A DNA stretch of 64,000 bases from contig NZ_CANPVT010000029.1 in the NCBI RefSeq assembly GCF_947581735.1, positions 1 to 64,000 of the forward strand. Reading direction: 5' to 3'. Below the pieces are notes generated by a model, which worked only from the letters and a program-made list of their open reading frames with translations, did not search any database and was not told the DNA's origin. The stretch's first letter is position 1; the number at the start of each line of letters is the position of its first letter. Origin of the DNA: Candidatus Palauibacter soopunensis (lineage in GTDB: Bacteria > Gemmatimonadota > Gemmatimonadetes > Palauibacterales > Palauibacteraceae). Both the position numbers and the translations under genes were made by a program. This document shows positions 7,894-17,015 of the stretch, piece after piece.

Positions 7894-7905
7894 TCGAGTT
7901 CCGGC

Positions 7906-9108
7906 GTGACCGCACAGACGCTCTATATCGTCGCCGTCCTGTGCCTCGTCATCGCGGGGACGGAGTGGCTCGTGCGCCGGAGCTTCCTGCGGCACGGCGG
8001 CACCGCGTTGATGGTCATCATCTTCACCGCGATCATCGCGAACTTCGGCCTGCTTCCGACCTCCTCGACCGAGGTGGATCCGGTCCCGGCCTATGACGCG
8101 ATCTTCCGCACCGTCGCCCCGCTCGCGATCGTGTGGCTCCTGCTGAAGGTCAACCTGCGCGACATCCTCCGCGCCGGGCTGCCGATCATCACGCTCTTTC
8201 TCATCGGGTCGCTGGGGACCGTGGCCGGCGTGATCGCCGGCATGGCCCTCGTGGACGGGCCGGAGCGGATCGGTCCCCTGTTCGGGCCGCTGGGCGGAAT
8301 GTTCACAGGCACCTACACGGGCGGCAGCGTGAACTTCAACGCGGTCGCGCTCAGATACGACGTCATGCGCGAGGGCGTGCTGTTCGGCGGCGCGTCGGCC
8401 GTCGACTCGATCATGACGACGGTGTGGATGGCCGCGACGATCGCGATTCCCCGCTGGCTGCGGCCCCACTGGCCGAAGTCCGGCTGGAGATGGGGCGGGC
8501 CGGCCGACGCGGCGCCGGGTTCCGCCGATCGGGCCCCGGACCTCGGAGTCGACGAGGACACCGAGCGCGTGCACCCGGTCGATCTCGCCCTCGTCCTCGC
8601 GATCGGTTTCGGGACGCTGTGGGCCTCGCAGCGGCTGGAGGCCTGGACCGCCGCCGTGGGGTTCCCGATCCCCGACATCCTGATCCTCACGGTGATCGCG
8701 CTCATCCTCGCCCAGTTCCGGGCCATCACGGATCTCGCCGGCAGCCGCACACTGGGCCTTTTTTCCGTCTACCTCTTCCTGTGCGTGATCGGAGCCCACT
8801 GCGACGTGCGGGCGCTCGCCGACATCGGCCCCCTCGGTCTGGCGCTCCTCGTCTTCACCTTCACGATCATCGTAGTGCACGGGTTCATCACCTTCGGCGC
8901 TGCCCGACTCCTGCGGCTGGATGTGGACATCGCGGCCGTGGCGTCGCAGGCCAACGTGGGCGGCGGCACCTCCGCGCTCGCGCTGGCGCGCAGCCTCGGG
9001 CGCGGCGATCTCGTGCTCCCGGCCGTCCTGATCGGGTCGCTGGGTAACGCCGTGGGCACCTTCCTGGGCCTGTGGGTCGCTCGCGTGCTTCCGTCCTTGC
9101 TCGGATGA
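7906..9108 (+). CDS. DUF819-family integral membrane protein
   Basis: A 400-residue polytopic protein with about ten to eleven hydrophobic helices. It matches the DUF819 (YjcL-like) family. Diagnostic stretches are LFGPLGGMFTGTYTGGSVNF near residues 125-145, and a second repeat-like SQANVGGGTSALALARSL near 348-365. The two Gly-rich re-entrant-like segments suggest an inverted-repeat carrier. A polar cytoplasmic loop lies at ~190-225. The GTG start at 7906 is 12 bp after proC. The last bases overlap the next gene's ATG (ATGA). No substrate is established for the family; placement between proC and a D-aminoacylase hints at amino-acid derivatives. Confidence 0.85.
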   Translation: MTAQTLYIVAVLCLVIAGTEWLVRRSFLRHGGTALMVIIFTAIIANFGLLPTSSTEVDPVPAYDAIFRTVAPLAIVWLLLKVNLRDILRAGLPIITLFLIGSLGTVAGVIAGMALVDGPERIGPLFGPLGGMFTGTYTGGSVNFNAVALRYDVMREGVLFGGASAVDSIMTTVWMAATIAIPRWLRPHWPKSGWRWGGPADAAPGSADRAPDLGVDEDTERVHPVDLALVLAIGFGTLWASQRLEAWTAAVGFPIPDILILTVIALILAQFRAITDLAGSRTLGLFSVYLFLCVIGAHCDVRALADIGPLGLALLVFTFTIIVVHGFITFGAARLLRLDVDIAAVASQANVGGGTSALALARSLGRGDLVLPAVLIGSLGNAVGTFLGLWVARVLPSLLG

Positions 9109-10541
9109 AACGGATCCTCACGATGAGATTTCGAACGCTGATCGCCGTTGCCGCCGCGCTGGCCTCGACGGATGTCCGGGCCGAGGCCCAGAGCTACGAC
9201 CTCGTGCTCGCGGGCGGGCGCGTGATGGACCCCGAGTCCGGTCTCGACGCGGTACGCCACGTCGGGATCCGCGGCGGGACGATCGCCGCGATTTCCGAGT
9301 CCCCGCTGGACGGCGAGACGGTGGTCGACGTGTCCGGTCTCGTCGTCGCGCCGGGGTTCATCGACCTCCACGCCCACGGCCAGGACCTCTTCTCCAGCCA
9401 GTTGCAGGCGCAGGACGGGGTCACGACCGCGCTCGAACTGGAGGGCGGCACCGGCGACGTGGAGGAGTGGTATGCGAGCCGGGAAGGGATGGCCGCGATC
9501 CACTACGGCGCCACGGCCTCGCACGGGGCCGCGCGCCGACTCGCCCTGGGGGGGCGGGAGGAAGCGGTCCGGCTCGCGGCCGACCTCGAGCAGGTCGCGG
9601 TGATGGAGGGCCGGCTGCGCGACGAACTGGGACGCGGGGCGCTCGGCCTCGGCTTTGGCATCCAGTACACGCCCGGGGCCCGGCGCGAAGAGATCCACCG
9701 CCTGTTCCAGCTCGCGGCGGAAGAAGGCGTGACGAGCTTCGTCCACATCCGCTACGCGGGACTCGTCGAGCCCGGAAGCTCCATCGAGGCCGTGCACGAG
9801 ATGATCGCGAACGCGGCGTCGACGGGGGGCGGGGTCCACATCGTGCACATCGGATCGAGCGGCCTCGGACAGGTACCGACGCTCCTGAGCATGATCGAGG
9901 GGGCGCAGGCGAGCGGGCTGGACGTGACGACCGAGGTCTATCCCTACACCGCGGCCTCCACCGACATCCGGGCCGCGATCTTCGACCCGGGCTGGCGGGA
10001 ACGGCTCGGGGGCGACTTCGGCGACATCGAGTGGGATGCGACGGGCGAACGGCTGACGGAGGAGACGTTCAACGAGCGGCGGGAGGCCGGCGGCCGGATC
10101 ATCGCCCACATCATTCCCCAGGAGATGTTCGAACTGGCCCTCGCCCATCCGCTGGTGATGGTGGCGAGCGATGGGGTTCCCTTCGTCAACGGCCAGGGAC
10201 ATCCGCGCGGGGCGGGGACCTTTGCCCGCGTTCTCGGCCGCTACGTGCGCGAGGAAGGTCTCCTCACGCTCATGGACGCGATCCGGAAGATGACGCTGAT
10301 GCCGGCGCAGCGGCTCGACGCCTATGTGCCGCAGATGGCGGACAAGGGCCGGATCCGGGTCGGGGCGGATGCCGACATCGCCGTGTTCGACCCCGCCACG
10401 GTCATCGACAACGCGACCTTCCAGTCGCCCACGCAGCCGTCCTCCGGGATAGAGCACGTGCTTGTCGCAGGCACCTTCGTCGTCCGCGACGCCGAACTCA
10501 TCGAGACCGCCTTCCCCGGCCAGGCCATTCGCCGCGACTGA
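9105..10541 (+). CDS. Secreted N-acyl-D-amino-acid deacylase-type amidohydrolase
   Basis: A 478-residue metal-dependent amidohydrolase of the D-aminoacylase family, predicted to release D-amino acids from N-acyl forms. The N-terminus (FRTLIAVAAALASTDVRAEAQ) is a cleavable signal peptide, so it probably acts in the periplasm. The metal motif is His89-x-His91 (FIDLHAHG). Further family signatures are TTALELEGG, HIVHIGSSGLGQVP, TTEVYPYTAAS and VASDGVPFVNGQGHPRGAGTFARVLG. The C-terminal small beta domain ends ADIAVFDPATV. The ATG at 9105 overlaps the permease stop; ATG 9123 is an equally plausible start. Operon context with proC and DUF819 suggests peptidoglycan or peptide D-amino-acid salvage. 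Confidence 0.88.
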   Translation: MKRILTMRFRTLIAVAAALASTDVRAEAQSYDLVLAGGRVMDPESGLDAVRHVGIRGGTIAAISESPLDGETVVDVSGLVVAPGFIDLHAHGQDLFSSQLQAQDGVTTALELEGGTGDVEEWYASREGMAAIHYGATASHGAARRLALGGREEAVRLAADLEQVAVMEGRLRDELGRGALGLGFGIQYTPGARREEIHRLFQLAAEEGVTSFVHIRYAGLVEPGSSIEAVHEMIANAASTGGGVHIVHIGSSGLGQVPTLLSMIEGAQASGLDVTTEVYPYTAASTDIRAAIFDPGWRERLGGDFGDIEWDATGERLTEETFNERREAGGRIIAHIIPQEMFELALAHPLVMVASDGVPFVNGQGHPRGAGTFARVLGRYVREEGLLTLMDAIRKMTLMPAQRLDAYVPQMADKGRIRVGADADIAVFDPATVIDNATFQSPTQPSSGIEHVLVAGTFVVRDAELIETAFPGQAIRRD

Positions 10542-10550
10542 ACTTCCCGG

Positions 10551-11396
10551 CTACGCGGGGGCGCCGGCCTCGGCGCCGACGCGTGCGAGCCGGCCCGATA
10601 TCTCCCGCAGCCGCAACCACTGCTGGTAGTAGAAGGGGAGGGCCATCAGCGATTCCACGAACTGGAAGACGTACATGACGATGGCGAACACGGCGCCGTA
10701 CTCGACGGTGCGCTCCGCCGAGATGCCGACCGCGAACACCAGCAGGCCCATCATGAACACCCAATTGATGCCGAAGGTGCCGGCCTCGAGGTCGGAGAGC
10801 CGGATATTCCACCGCGTCATGGCGCGCAGGTGCTCGCCGAGGCGGACGGGATCGCCGCTGTCGACGGCATCGACCTGTCGCTCGTGCTCATCGTTGAGCC
10901 CCTCGTTGTAGCGCGTCGTCAGCTTTCCCGTGAGCGCGTACAGGATGCCCGTGGCGACGGCGACGGCGACACATCCCAGAAACACGTGAACGTTCAGCTT
11001 CGAGAGGATCACGATGGTGCCGGTGAGCCCGATGGTGCTCGTGATGAGTTGGGGGAGGGAGGGTTCGAAGAACTCGACGATCTCCCGGAGCATTCCGAGC
11101 CGCGCCGTCCGGGTCGAGGTGCTGCGCTCCGCGGCGGAAGCGACCATTTCCTCGCCCAGCCGGACATAGATGCCGGCGTACGCGCGGCTGTCGACGACCC
11201 GACGGCCGATCGCGATGAAGATCGTCCCGATCCCGAGTCCCGCGAGTTCGTACAGGCCCCGGGGCGAGCCCGAGAGGACGCCGTCGATGGCCCGGCCGAT
11301 GACGAGCGGGAAGAGCAGCCAGCCCGCGGACTCCAGCACCACCATCGAGAGCGTGAGGGTGAGGCGTCCGGCGAACCGCTTCAGGAGCATGTGCAT
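10551..11396 (-). CDS. ABC-exporter-type six-helix membrane domain without ATPase
   Basis: A 281-residue protein with the six transmembrane helices of a type-I ABC exporter (MHMLLKRFAGRLTLTLSMVVL, FPLVIGRAIDG, RLGEEMVASAAE, IGLTGTIVILSKLN, FMMGLLVFAVGIS, FAIVMYVFQFVESL). It ends at the position where the nucleotide-binding domain should begin. No Walker A, LSGGQ or separate ATPase gene is adjacent. The start was placed at the ATG before LLKRF because upstream in-frame sequence has no domain character. It is convergent with the deacylase (9 bp gap) and divergent from the BNR gene. It could need a distant ATPase partner or act as an ATP-independent membrane protein. Confidence 0.8.
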   Translation of the reverse strand: MHMLLKRFAGRLTLTLSMVVLESAGWLLFPLVIGRAIDGVLSGSPRGLYELAGLGIGTIFIAIGRRVVDSRAYAGIYVRLGEEMVASAAERSTSTRTARLGMLREIVEFFEPSLPQLITSTIGLTGTIVILSKLNVHVFLGCVAVAVATGILYALTGKLTTRYNEGLNDEHERQVDAVDSGDPVRLGEHLRAMTRWNIRLSDLEAGTFGINWVFMMGLLVFAVGISAERTVEYGAVFAIVMYVFQFVESLMALPFYYQQWLRLREISGRLARVGAEAGAPA

Positions 11397-11502
11397 GAAC
11401 CCTCTCTTCTGTCGGCGGCGTCGGGCCGCGGTGTATTCTTCGCGCCCAATATGAAACGGGTCGGCCCGGGTGCCGACATGCCAACTTCGGAGGTCCGCTC
11501 CC

Positions 11503-14500
11503 ATGTGGTCGATCGACTTGAGAATCCCTCTCCCAGTCCTCTCGCGACGCGCACGCAGTTTGCTCGTGGCGCTGATACTTGCGGCGCCAGCGGCGGAAGT
11601 ACGCGCCACAGCGCCGATCCAGGAAACGGCCAGCGATGTGGACAGCGAGACCGCGCTCTACCAGTCGATGAGGTGGCGCAATGTGGGCCCGTTCCGTGGC
11701 GGTCGGTCGGTCGCCGCGGCCGGAGTCCCCGATGACAGACTCACGTACTACATGGGGACGGCCGGCGGCGGGGTGTGGAAGACCTCCGATGCCGGCATCA
11801 GCTGGCATCCGGTGACGGACGGTTTCGTGGGCACCTCGTCCGTGGGCGCGGTGGCCGTCTCGGAGTCCGATCCCAACGTCGTGTACGTCGGGATGGGCGA
11901 GCACTCGATCCGCGGCGTCACGACCTCGCACGGCGACGGGGTCTACCGCTCCACGGACGCAGGCCGCACGTGGACGCACATGGGCCTCGCCCCCACCCGC
12001 GTGATCTCCCGCATCCGGGTGCATCCCGAGGATCCGGACCTCGTCTACGTCGCCGCTCAGGGGTCGCCCTTCGCGCCGTCACGGGAGCGGGGGATCTACC
12101 GCTCGGCGGACGGAGGAGAGAACTGGGAACTTGTCCTCCACGTGGACGAGAATACCGGAACCTCGGACCTCGCGATGGACCGCACGAACCCGCGCATCCT
12201 CTACGCCTCCATGTGGGACCACGACCGCGAGCCGTGGTACATCCGCAGCGGCGGTCCCGGCTCCGGTTTCTGGAAGTCGACGGATGGCGGGGACACGTGG
12301 GAGGAGCTCAATGCGGGCCTGCCCGATCTCATGGGAAAGACGGCGATCGACGTGTCTCCGGCCGACCCCGATCGCGTGTGGGCGCTGATCGAGGCGGACG
12401 AGGAAGCGGATGGCGTCTACCGCTCGGACGACGGCGGGAATAGCTGGTCGCTGGTGAGTTCCGAGCGCCAGCTTCGGGGCCGGGCCTGGTACTACATCGA
12501 GATCTACGCCGACCCGCAGGACCGCGAGACCGTCTACGTGATGAACTCGCCCTTCCTCAAGTCGATTGACGGCGGGCGGACCTGGGAGACGATCCAGACG
12601 CCGCACGTCGACCACCACGACCTGTGGATCAACCCGTTCGACAGCCAGGTCATGCTCTCCGCCAACGACGGCGGTGGAACGGTCACGTTCAACGGGGGCG
12701 AGACCTGGTCGACGCAGGAGAACCAGCCCACGGCGCAGATCTACCGGCTCGCGGTGGACAACCAGTTCCCGTACCGGATGTACGGGGGACAGCAGGACAA
12801 CACGAGCGTGGGCATGCTGGGCTGGGCGACGCACTCCGGCGGCCTCGGCTGGAAGGACTGGATCGACGCGGGGGGCGGGGAATCGGCCTGGGTCGCCTTC
12901 GATCCCGACAACCCGCGCTACCTCTACGCGACATCGATCCAGGGGATCATCACGGAGCTGGACACGGAACTCGGCTCCGCGCGCAGCGTGCAGGCGTACC
13001 CGCAGTTCCAGCTCGGGATGGATGCCGAGGACATGCGCTATCGCTGGAACTGGAACGGCCCGGTCGTCGTGTCGCCGCACGATCCGAGGGTGATCTACCA
13101 CGGAGCGCAGCATCTGCTGCGGTCGCGCGACCGCGGGGTGACGTGGGAGGAGATCTCCCCCGATCTCACGCGGAACGAGCCGGAGAAGCACGTCGCGGCG
13201 GGCGGGCCGTTCACGAACGAGGCCGCGGGCGGCGAGGTCTACAACACGATTATGACGATGGCCGAATCCGCGCTGGAGGCGGGGACCATCTGGGTGGGGG
13301 CGGACGACGGCCTCGTCCACGTGACGCGCGACAACGGGGAGACGTGGACGGACGTCACGCCGGATGGGATGCCCGAGGGGATGGTGAATTCCCTCGACCC
13401 GTCGCCGCACGAGCCGGGTGGCGCCTACATCACGCTCGCCCGATACAAGTTCGACGACTTCGCGCCGTACATCTACAAGACCGTGGACTATGGCGAGAGC
13501 TGGGAACGCATCGACGCCGGGATCGGGGCCGACCGGCCCGACGCGTGGGCGCGGGTCGTGCGCGAGGATCCCGGTCGCCGCGGCCTGCTCTACGCCGGGA
13601 CCGAACTCGGGATGTACGCGAGCTTCGATGACGGGGCGTCGTGGCGGAGCCTCGCCCTGAACATGCCCCTCACGCAGATCACCGACCTGCAGGTGCAGGC
13701 GGGGGATCTCGCCGTGGCGACGCAGGGGCGCGGCTTCTGGGTGCTGGACGATCTCTCTCCGCTGCGGCAACAGGCGGACGCCGAGGCGGCAGACGGGCAC
13801 CATCTGTACACGCCGTCGACGGCGTACCGGGTGAGCGCGGGACTCGGCGGTCCGGTGGGCCCGACGACATCGGGACAGAACAAGGCGCCGGGCGTCGCGA
13901 TCGACTACGTCGTGGGCGGGGCGCCGGGCGAGCCGGGAGCCGAGGATACGACGGACTCGGCCGAGGCTTCGGGGGACATCTCGCTGGTGCTGGAGATCCT
14001 CGATGCGGCGGGCGCGGTGGTCCGCACGTTCACCACGGATACGGCGATGACGGCCACGGGTGTCCGGCGTTCGCGCGCGCCCGCCGCACCGGGTCACAAT
14101 CGGGTGTTCTGGGACCTCCGCGTGGAGAGCGGGCCACGAGTTGCGGAGTCCTACAGTTTCTTCGGGGATGCGCAGGGGTATCGCGTCATGCCGGGGACGT
14201 ACAGCGCCCGCCTGACGGTGGGCGACGCGCCGGCGCAGACCGAGTCGTTCGAGGTGTACGGCGATCCGCGGATACCGGCTTCGGAGACGGATTTCGTGGC
14301 CAGCGGGCGCTTCCTGGAGTCGGTGTTCGGGGCGATCGTGGACCTCCACGTCGGGCTGAACGACATCCGGGACGTGCGCGCGCAGGTCAACGCGGTCGTT
14401 GGCCAGGCGTCCGACGCCGGCCTCTCCGGTGCGGAGGCGCTCGGAGCGGCGGGCGCCGCACTCGCGGATTCCATCACGGTGCTGGAGGATCGGCTGTTCC

Positions 14501-14772
14501 AGAAGCGGCGGGCGGCGCAGCAGGACATGGTCGCCTACGAGGGGCTGCTGAACATGCAGTTGACGGCGCTCATGGGTGAGGTCGACGGCTCCGATCTGCC
14601 CCCTCGCGCCGGAGTGCTGGAGCGCTGGGGCGATCTGGAGGCCGAGTGGGTGGTGGAAGAGGCCGCGCTCTCGCGCGTGCTCGGCGAGATGCTCGACGCG
14701 TTCAACCAGCTCGCGCGGGATTCGGGCGTCCCGGCGATCATCACTCGGAGCCGGCCGCGCGCCGTTTCGTAG
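11503..14772 (+). CDS. Giant secreted BNR/VPS10-like repeat protein
   Basis: About 1,089 residues. A signal peptide (LLVALILAAPAAEVRA) is followed by a long chain of BNR/sortilin-type beta-propeller repeats with the recurring SxDxGxTW pattern: WKTSDAGISWHP, YRSTDAGRTWTH, YRSADGGENWEL, WKSTDGGDTWEE, YRSDDGGNSWSL, KSIDGGRTWET, VTRDNGETWTD, KTVDYGESWER and FDDGASWRSL. A C-terminal ~300-residue part has a beta-rich region and a helical end. Such proteins are often labelled glycosyl hydrolase, but no sialidase catalytic residues are evident. ATG 11503 has GGAGG about ten bases upstream; a GTG at 11470 is possible. A 1,074-residue relative is at 56816-60040. A role in binding extracellular polymers or peptides is inference. 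Confidence 0.88.
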   Translation: MWSIDLRIPLPVLSRRARSLLVALILAAPAAEVRATAPIQETASDVDSETALYQSMRWRNVGPFRGGRSVAAAGVPDDRLTYYMGTAGGGVWKTSDAGISWHPVTDGFVGTSSVGAVAVSESDPNVVYVGMGEHSIRGVTTSHGDGVYRSTDAGRTWTHMGLAPTRVISRIRVHPEDPDLVYVAAQGSPFAPSRERGIYRSADGGENWELVLHVDENTGTSDLAMDRTNPRILYASMWDHDREPWYIRSGGPGSGFWKSTDGGDTWEELNAGLPDLMGKTAIDVSPADPDRVWALIEADEEADGVYRSDDGGNSWSLVSSERQLRGRAWYYIEIYADPQDRETVYVMNSPFLKSIDGGRTWETIQTPHVDHHDLWINPFDSQVMLSANDGGGTVTFNGGETWSTQENQPTAQIYRLAVDNQFPYRMYGGQQDNTSVGMLGWATHSGGLGWKDWIDAGGGESAWVAFDPDNPRYLYATSIQGIITELDTELGSARSVQAYPQFQLGMDAEDMRYRWNWNGPVVVSPHDPRVIYHGAQHLLRSRDRGVTWEEISPDLTRNEPEKHVAAGGPFTNEAAGGEVYNTIMTMAESALEAGTIWVGADDGLVHVTRDNGETWTDVTPDGMPEGMVNSLDPSPHEPGGAYITLARYKFDDFAPYIYKTVDYGESWERIDAGIGADRPDAWARVVREDPGRRGLLYAGTELGMYASFDDGASWRSLALNMPLTQITDLQVQAGDLAVATQGRGFWVLDDLSPLRQQADAEAADGHHLYTPSTAYRVSAGLGGPVGPTTSGQNKAPGVAIDYVVGGAPGEPGAEDTTDSAEASGDISLVLEILDAAGAVVRTFTTDTAMTATGVRRSRAPAAPGHNRVFWDLRVESGPRVAESYSFFGDAQGYRVMPGTYSARLTVGDAPAQTESFEVYGDPRIPASETDFVASGRFLESVFGAIVDLHVGLNDIRDVRAQVNAVVGQASDAGLSGAEALGAAGAALADSITVLEDRLFQKRRAAQQDMVAYEGLLNMQLTALMGEVDGSDLPPRAGVLERWGDLEAEWVVEEAALSRVLGEMLDAFNQLARDSGVPAIITRSRPRAVS

Positions 14773-14775
14773 GGC

Positions 14776-15918
14776 GTGACCGGCCGGCTGGCGATCGACG
14801 GCGGCACCCCGGTCCGCACGGCGCCCTGGCCCGCGTGGCCACGCTCCGGGGCAGCGGAGCGGCGCGCCTTGACCGAGGTGCTCGAGTCCGGCCGATGGGG
14901 ACTGGGTGGCGGGGCCGTCCCGGAGCTCGAGGCCCGCTTCGCCGCGCTGCACGGCGCCCGCTACGCCGTCGCCTGCTGCAACGGCACGATGGCGCTTCAG
15001 ACCGCCCTCGTCGCTGCCGGCGTGCAGCCCGGCGACGAAGTCATCACGAGCCCGTACAGCTTCGTGGCGACGGCCCACGCCGTCCGGTCGCTGGGCGCCG
15101 TTCCCGCATTCGTCGACGTCGAGCCGGGGACGCACAACCTGGACCCGGAGCGGATCGAGGATGCAATCACGGAGCGCACCACGGCGATCCTGCCCGTCCA
15201 TATCGGCGGACGCCCGGCGGACATGGATCGCGTGAACGACATCGCCGCCCGACGGGGCCTCCGGGTCGTCGAGGATGCCGCGCAGGCGTGGCTCGCGAGC
15301 TGGCGGGGCCGTCCCGTGGGCACGCTGGGCGATGCGGGCGCGTTCAGCTTTCAATCGAGCAAGAACCTCACCGCGGGCGAGGGCGGGCTGGTCCTCACGG
15401 ACGACGAACCGCTCTATCGGCGGGCGTGGTCGTGGCACGACTGTGGACGCGACCCCGGCGGTTCGCCGCACGAGCACGGGGCGGTCGGTCTCAACCTCCG
15501 CATGACCGAGTTCCAGGCGGTCCTCCTTCTCTCCGGCCTGGAACGCCTGCCTGCCGAGCAGGCGATTCGCCAGCAGGCCATGGACGCGCTCGCGACGCGC
15601 CTCGCGGAGATCGAGGGCCTTCGGACACCGGATCCGGACGCGCGCATCACCGCGCACGGCTGCCACATCTTCATGGTCCGGCTCGACGAATCCCGGATGG
15701 CACCGGACCCGCTCGACAAGCACCGCGTGATCGAGGCGCTCCGGGCCGAGGGGATCCCGGCGCACCCCGGCTACGGCACGCCACTCCAGCGGGGGCTGCC
15801 CGTGTGCGAGGCACTCTGCCGCTCGACGATCTGGATCAAGCACCAGGTGCTGCTCGCGGGGGCCGACCAGATGCAGGACGTCGTGAACGCGTTCGCGAAA
15901 ATCCTGACACCGCACTGA
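14776..15918 (+). CDS. DegT/DnrJ/EryC1-family PLP aminotransferase
   Basis: A 380-residue fold-type-I PLP enzyme of the sugar aminotransferase family. Features seen are the entry motif GRWGLGGGAVPELEARFAAL, the cofactor region ACCNGTMALQTAL, Asp167 in EDAAQ that would hold the pyridine nitrogen, and Schiff-base Lys196 in SFQSSKNLTAGEGG. The start is GTG, three bases after the BNR gene stop. The following alcohol dehydrogenase begins eight bases after its stop, so the three form one transcription unit. There are no nucleotide-sugar genes around, so the usual ketosugar substrate is uncertain; an amino-cyclitol or other keto substrate made by the neighbouring dehydrogenase is possible. Confidence 0.9.
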   Translation: MTGRLAIDGGTPVRTAPWPAWPRSGAAERRALTEVLESGRWGLGGGAVPELEARFAALHGARYAVACCNGTMALQTALVAAGVQPGDEVITSPYSFVATAHAVRSLGAVPAFVDVEPGTHNLDPERIEDAITERTTAILPVHIGGRPADMDRVNDIAARRGLRVVEDAAQAWLASWRGRPVGTLGDAGAFSFQSSKNLTAGEGGLVLTDDEPLYRRAWSWHDCGRDPGGSPHEHGAVGLNLRMTEFQAVLLLSGLERLPAEQAIRQQAMDALATRLAEIEGLRTPDPDARITAHGCHIFMVRLDESRMAPDPLDKHRVIEALRAEGIPAHPGYGTPLQRGLPVCEALCRSTIWIKHQVLLAGADQMQDVVNAFAKILTPH

Positions 15919-15926
15919 GGGAGGCG

Positions 15927-16973
15927 ATGAAGAGCTACCAGTTCCGCGAGTACGGTGAGCCGCTCGGACTGGCCGAGCGGCCGACGCCCGAACCGGCGGG
16001 CAGCGAGGTGCTCGTCCGCATCCACGCGTGCGGCGTCTGCCACAGCGACCTGCACCTGTGGCAGGGCTACTTCGAGATGGGCGGCGGTCGGAAGCTGGAT
16101 GTACGGGCGGTGCGCGAACTGCCCTTCACGCTCGGCCACGAGATCGTCGGCGAGGTCGCCGGGGCCGGGCCGGACGCGGAGGGCGTCGACATCGGCGATG
16201 CGCGCGTCGTCTTCCCCTGGATCGGGTGTGGCGCCTGCGATTTCTGCGACAGCGCCCGCGAGCACCTCTGCAACCGCCCACGCGCCCTCGGCACGCACGT
16301 CGACGGCGGCTTCGCGGACCACGTCATCGTCCCGCATCCGCGCTACATGTTCGACTTCGGGGACGTCCCACCCGAGCTGGCCTGCACCTACGCCTGCTCG
16401 GGCCTCACCGCCTACAGCGCGCTCCGCAAGGCGGAACGATGGCTCGAGGACAAGCTCGTCATCATCGGGGCCGGCGGCGTCGGCTTCGCCGGCATCCAGC
16501 TCGCGAAGGCGCTCTTCGACGCCGATCTCATCGTCGTCGAAGTCGACGACGCGAAGCTCGAAGCGGCGCGGCGGGCCGGGGCGGCGCACGTCGTGGACGG
16601 CCGCGAGGACGATGCGTCCCGACAGTTGAAAAAACTCACCAATGGCGGCTGCGCCGCGGTCGTCGACTTCGCCGGCTCCTCGGCGTCCACGGCGCTCGGC
16701 TTCCGGACGGTCGCCAAGAGCGGCACCCTCGTGGTCGTGGGTCTGCTCGGGGGCTCACTCTCCGTCCCCGTCCCCCTGCTCGTCCTCAAGGATCTCGCGG
16801 TCCAGGGCTCCGACCTCGGGAGCCTCGCCGAGATGGAGGAGTTGATGGAACTCGTTCGCTCGGGGCGGGTCGATCCGATCCCCTACGCGACGCGGCCCAT
16901 GGATGAGGCCGAAGCGAGCCTGCGCGACCTCGAGGAGGGAGGCGTCGTCGGGAGGATCGTCCTCACGGCCTGA
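15927..16973 (+). CDS. Zinc-dependent alcohol dehydrogenase (MDR family)
   Basis: A 348-residue NAD(P)-dependent medium-chain dehydrogenase. Catalytic zinc ligands are visible as Cys38 (ACGVCHSD) and His71-Glu72 (GHEIVGEV). The structural zinc site is complete: Cys101, Cys104, Cys107 and Cys115. The nucleotide site GAGGVG is at residues 181-186, with Glu in IVVEVDDAKLE at the end of beta-2, favouring NAD over NADP. It lacks a signal peptide. GGGAGG sits just before the ATG. It lies directly after the DegT aminotransferase, suggesting oxidation of an alcohol to the ketone that is then aminated. The substrate cannot be named from sequence. Confidence 0.92.
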   Translation: MKSYQFREYGEPLGLAERPTPEPAGSEVLVRIHACGVCHSDLHLWQGYFEMGGGRKLDVRAVRELPFTLGHEIVGEVAGAGPDAEGVDIGDARVVFPWIGCGACDFCDSAREHLCNRPRALGTHVDGGFADHVIVPHPRYMFDFGDVPPELACTYACSGLTAYSALRKAERWLEDKLVIIGAGGVGFAGIQLAKALFDADLIVVEVDDAKLEAARRAGAAHVVDGREDDASRQLKKLTNGGCAAVVDFAGSSASTALGFRTVAKSGTLVVVGLLGGSLSVPVPLLVLKDLAVQGSDLGSLAEMEELMELVRSGRVDPIPYATRPMDEAEASLRDLEEGGVVGRIVLTA

Positions 16974-17015
16974 CCACGGGCTGGACGGAGGTGCTCGGCC
17001 GGGCGAGGCCCGTTC

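Noticed and set aside
5851-8880. A 1,009-codon open frame on the minus strand
   Set aside because: It runs antisense to proC and the DUF819 gene with an Arg/Pro/His/Asp-rich composition typical of shadow frames in GC-rich DNA. Only the short TM2 start near 6873 inside it is credible.
11503-14772. Sialidase or other glycosyl hydrolase
   Set aside because: The SxDxGxTW repeats are shared by many non-enzymatic propellers, and the sialidase Arg triad and Tyr/Glu pair could not be recognised.
12079-15915. A 1,278-codon open frame on the minus strand
   Set aside because: It is antisense to the BNR and DegT genes, with no recognisable domain and Arg/His/Val-rich low-information sequence. The plus-strand genes have clear motifs.
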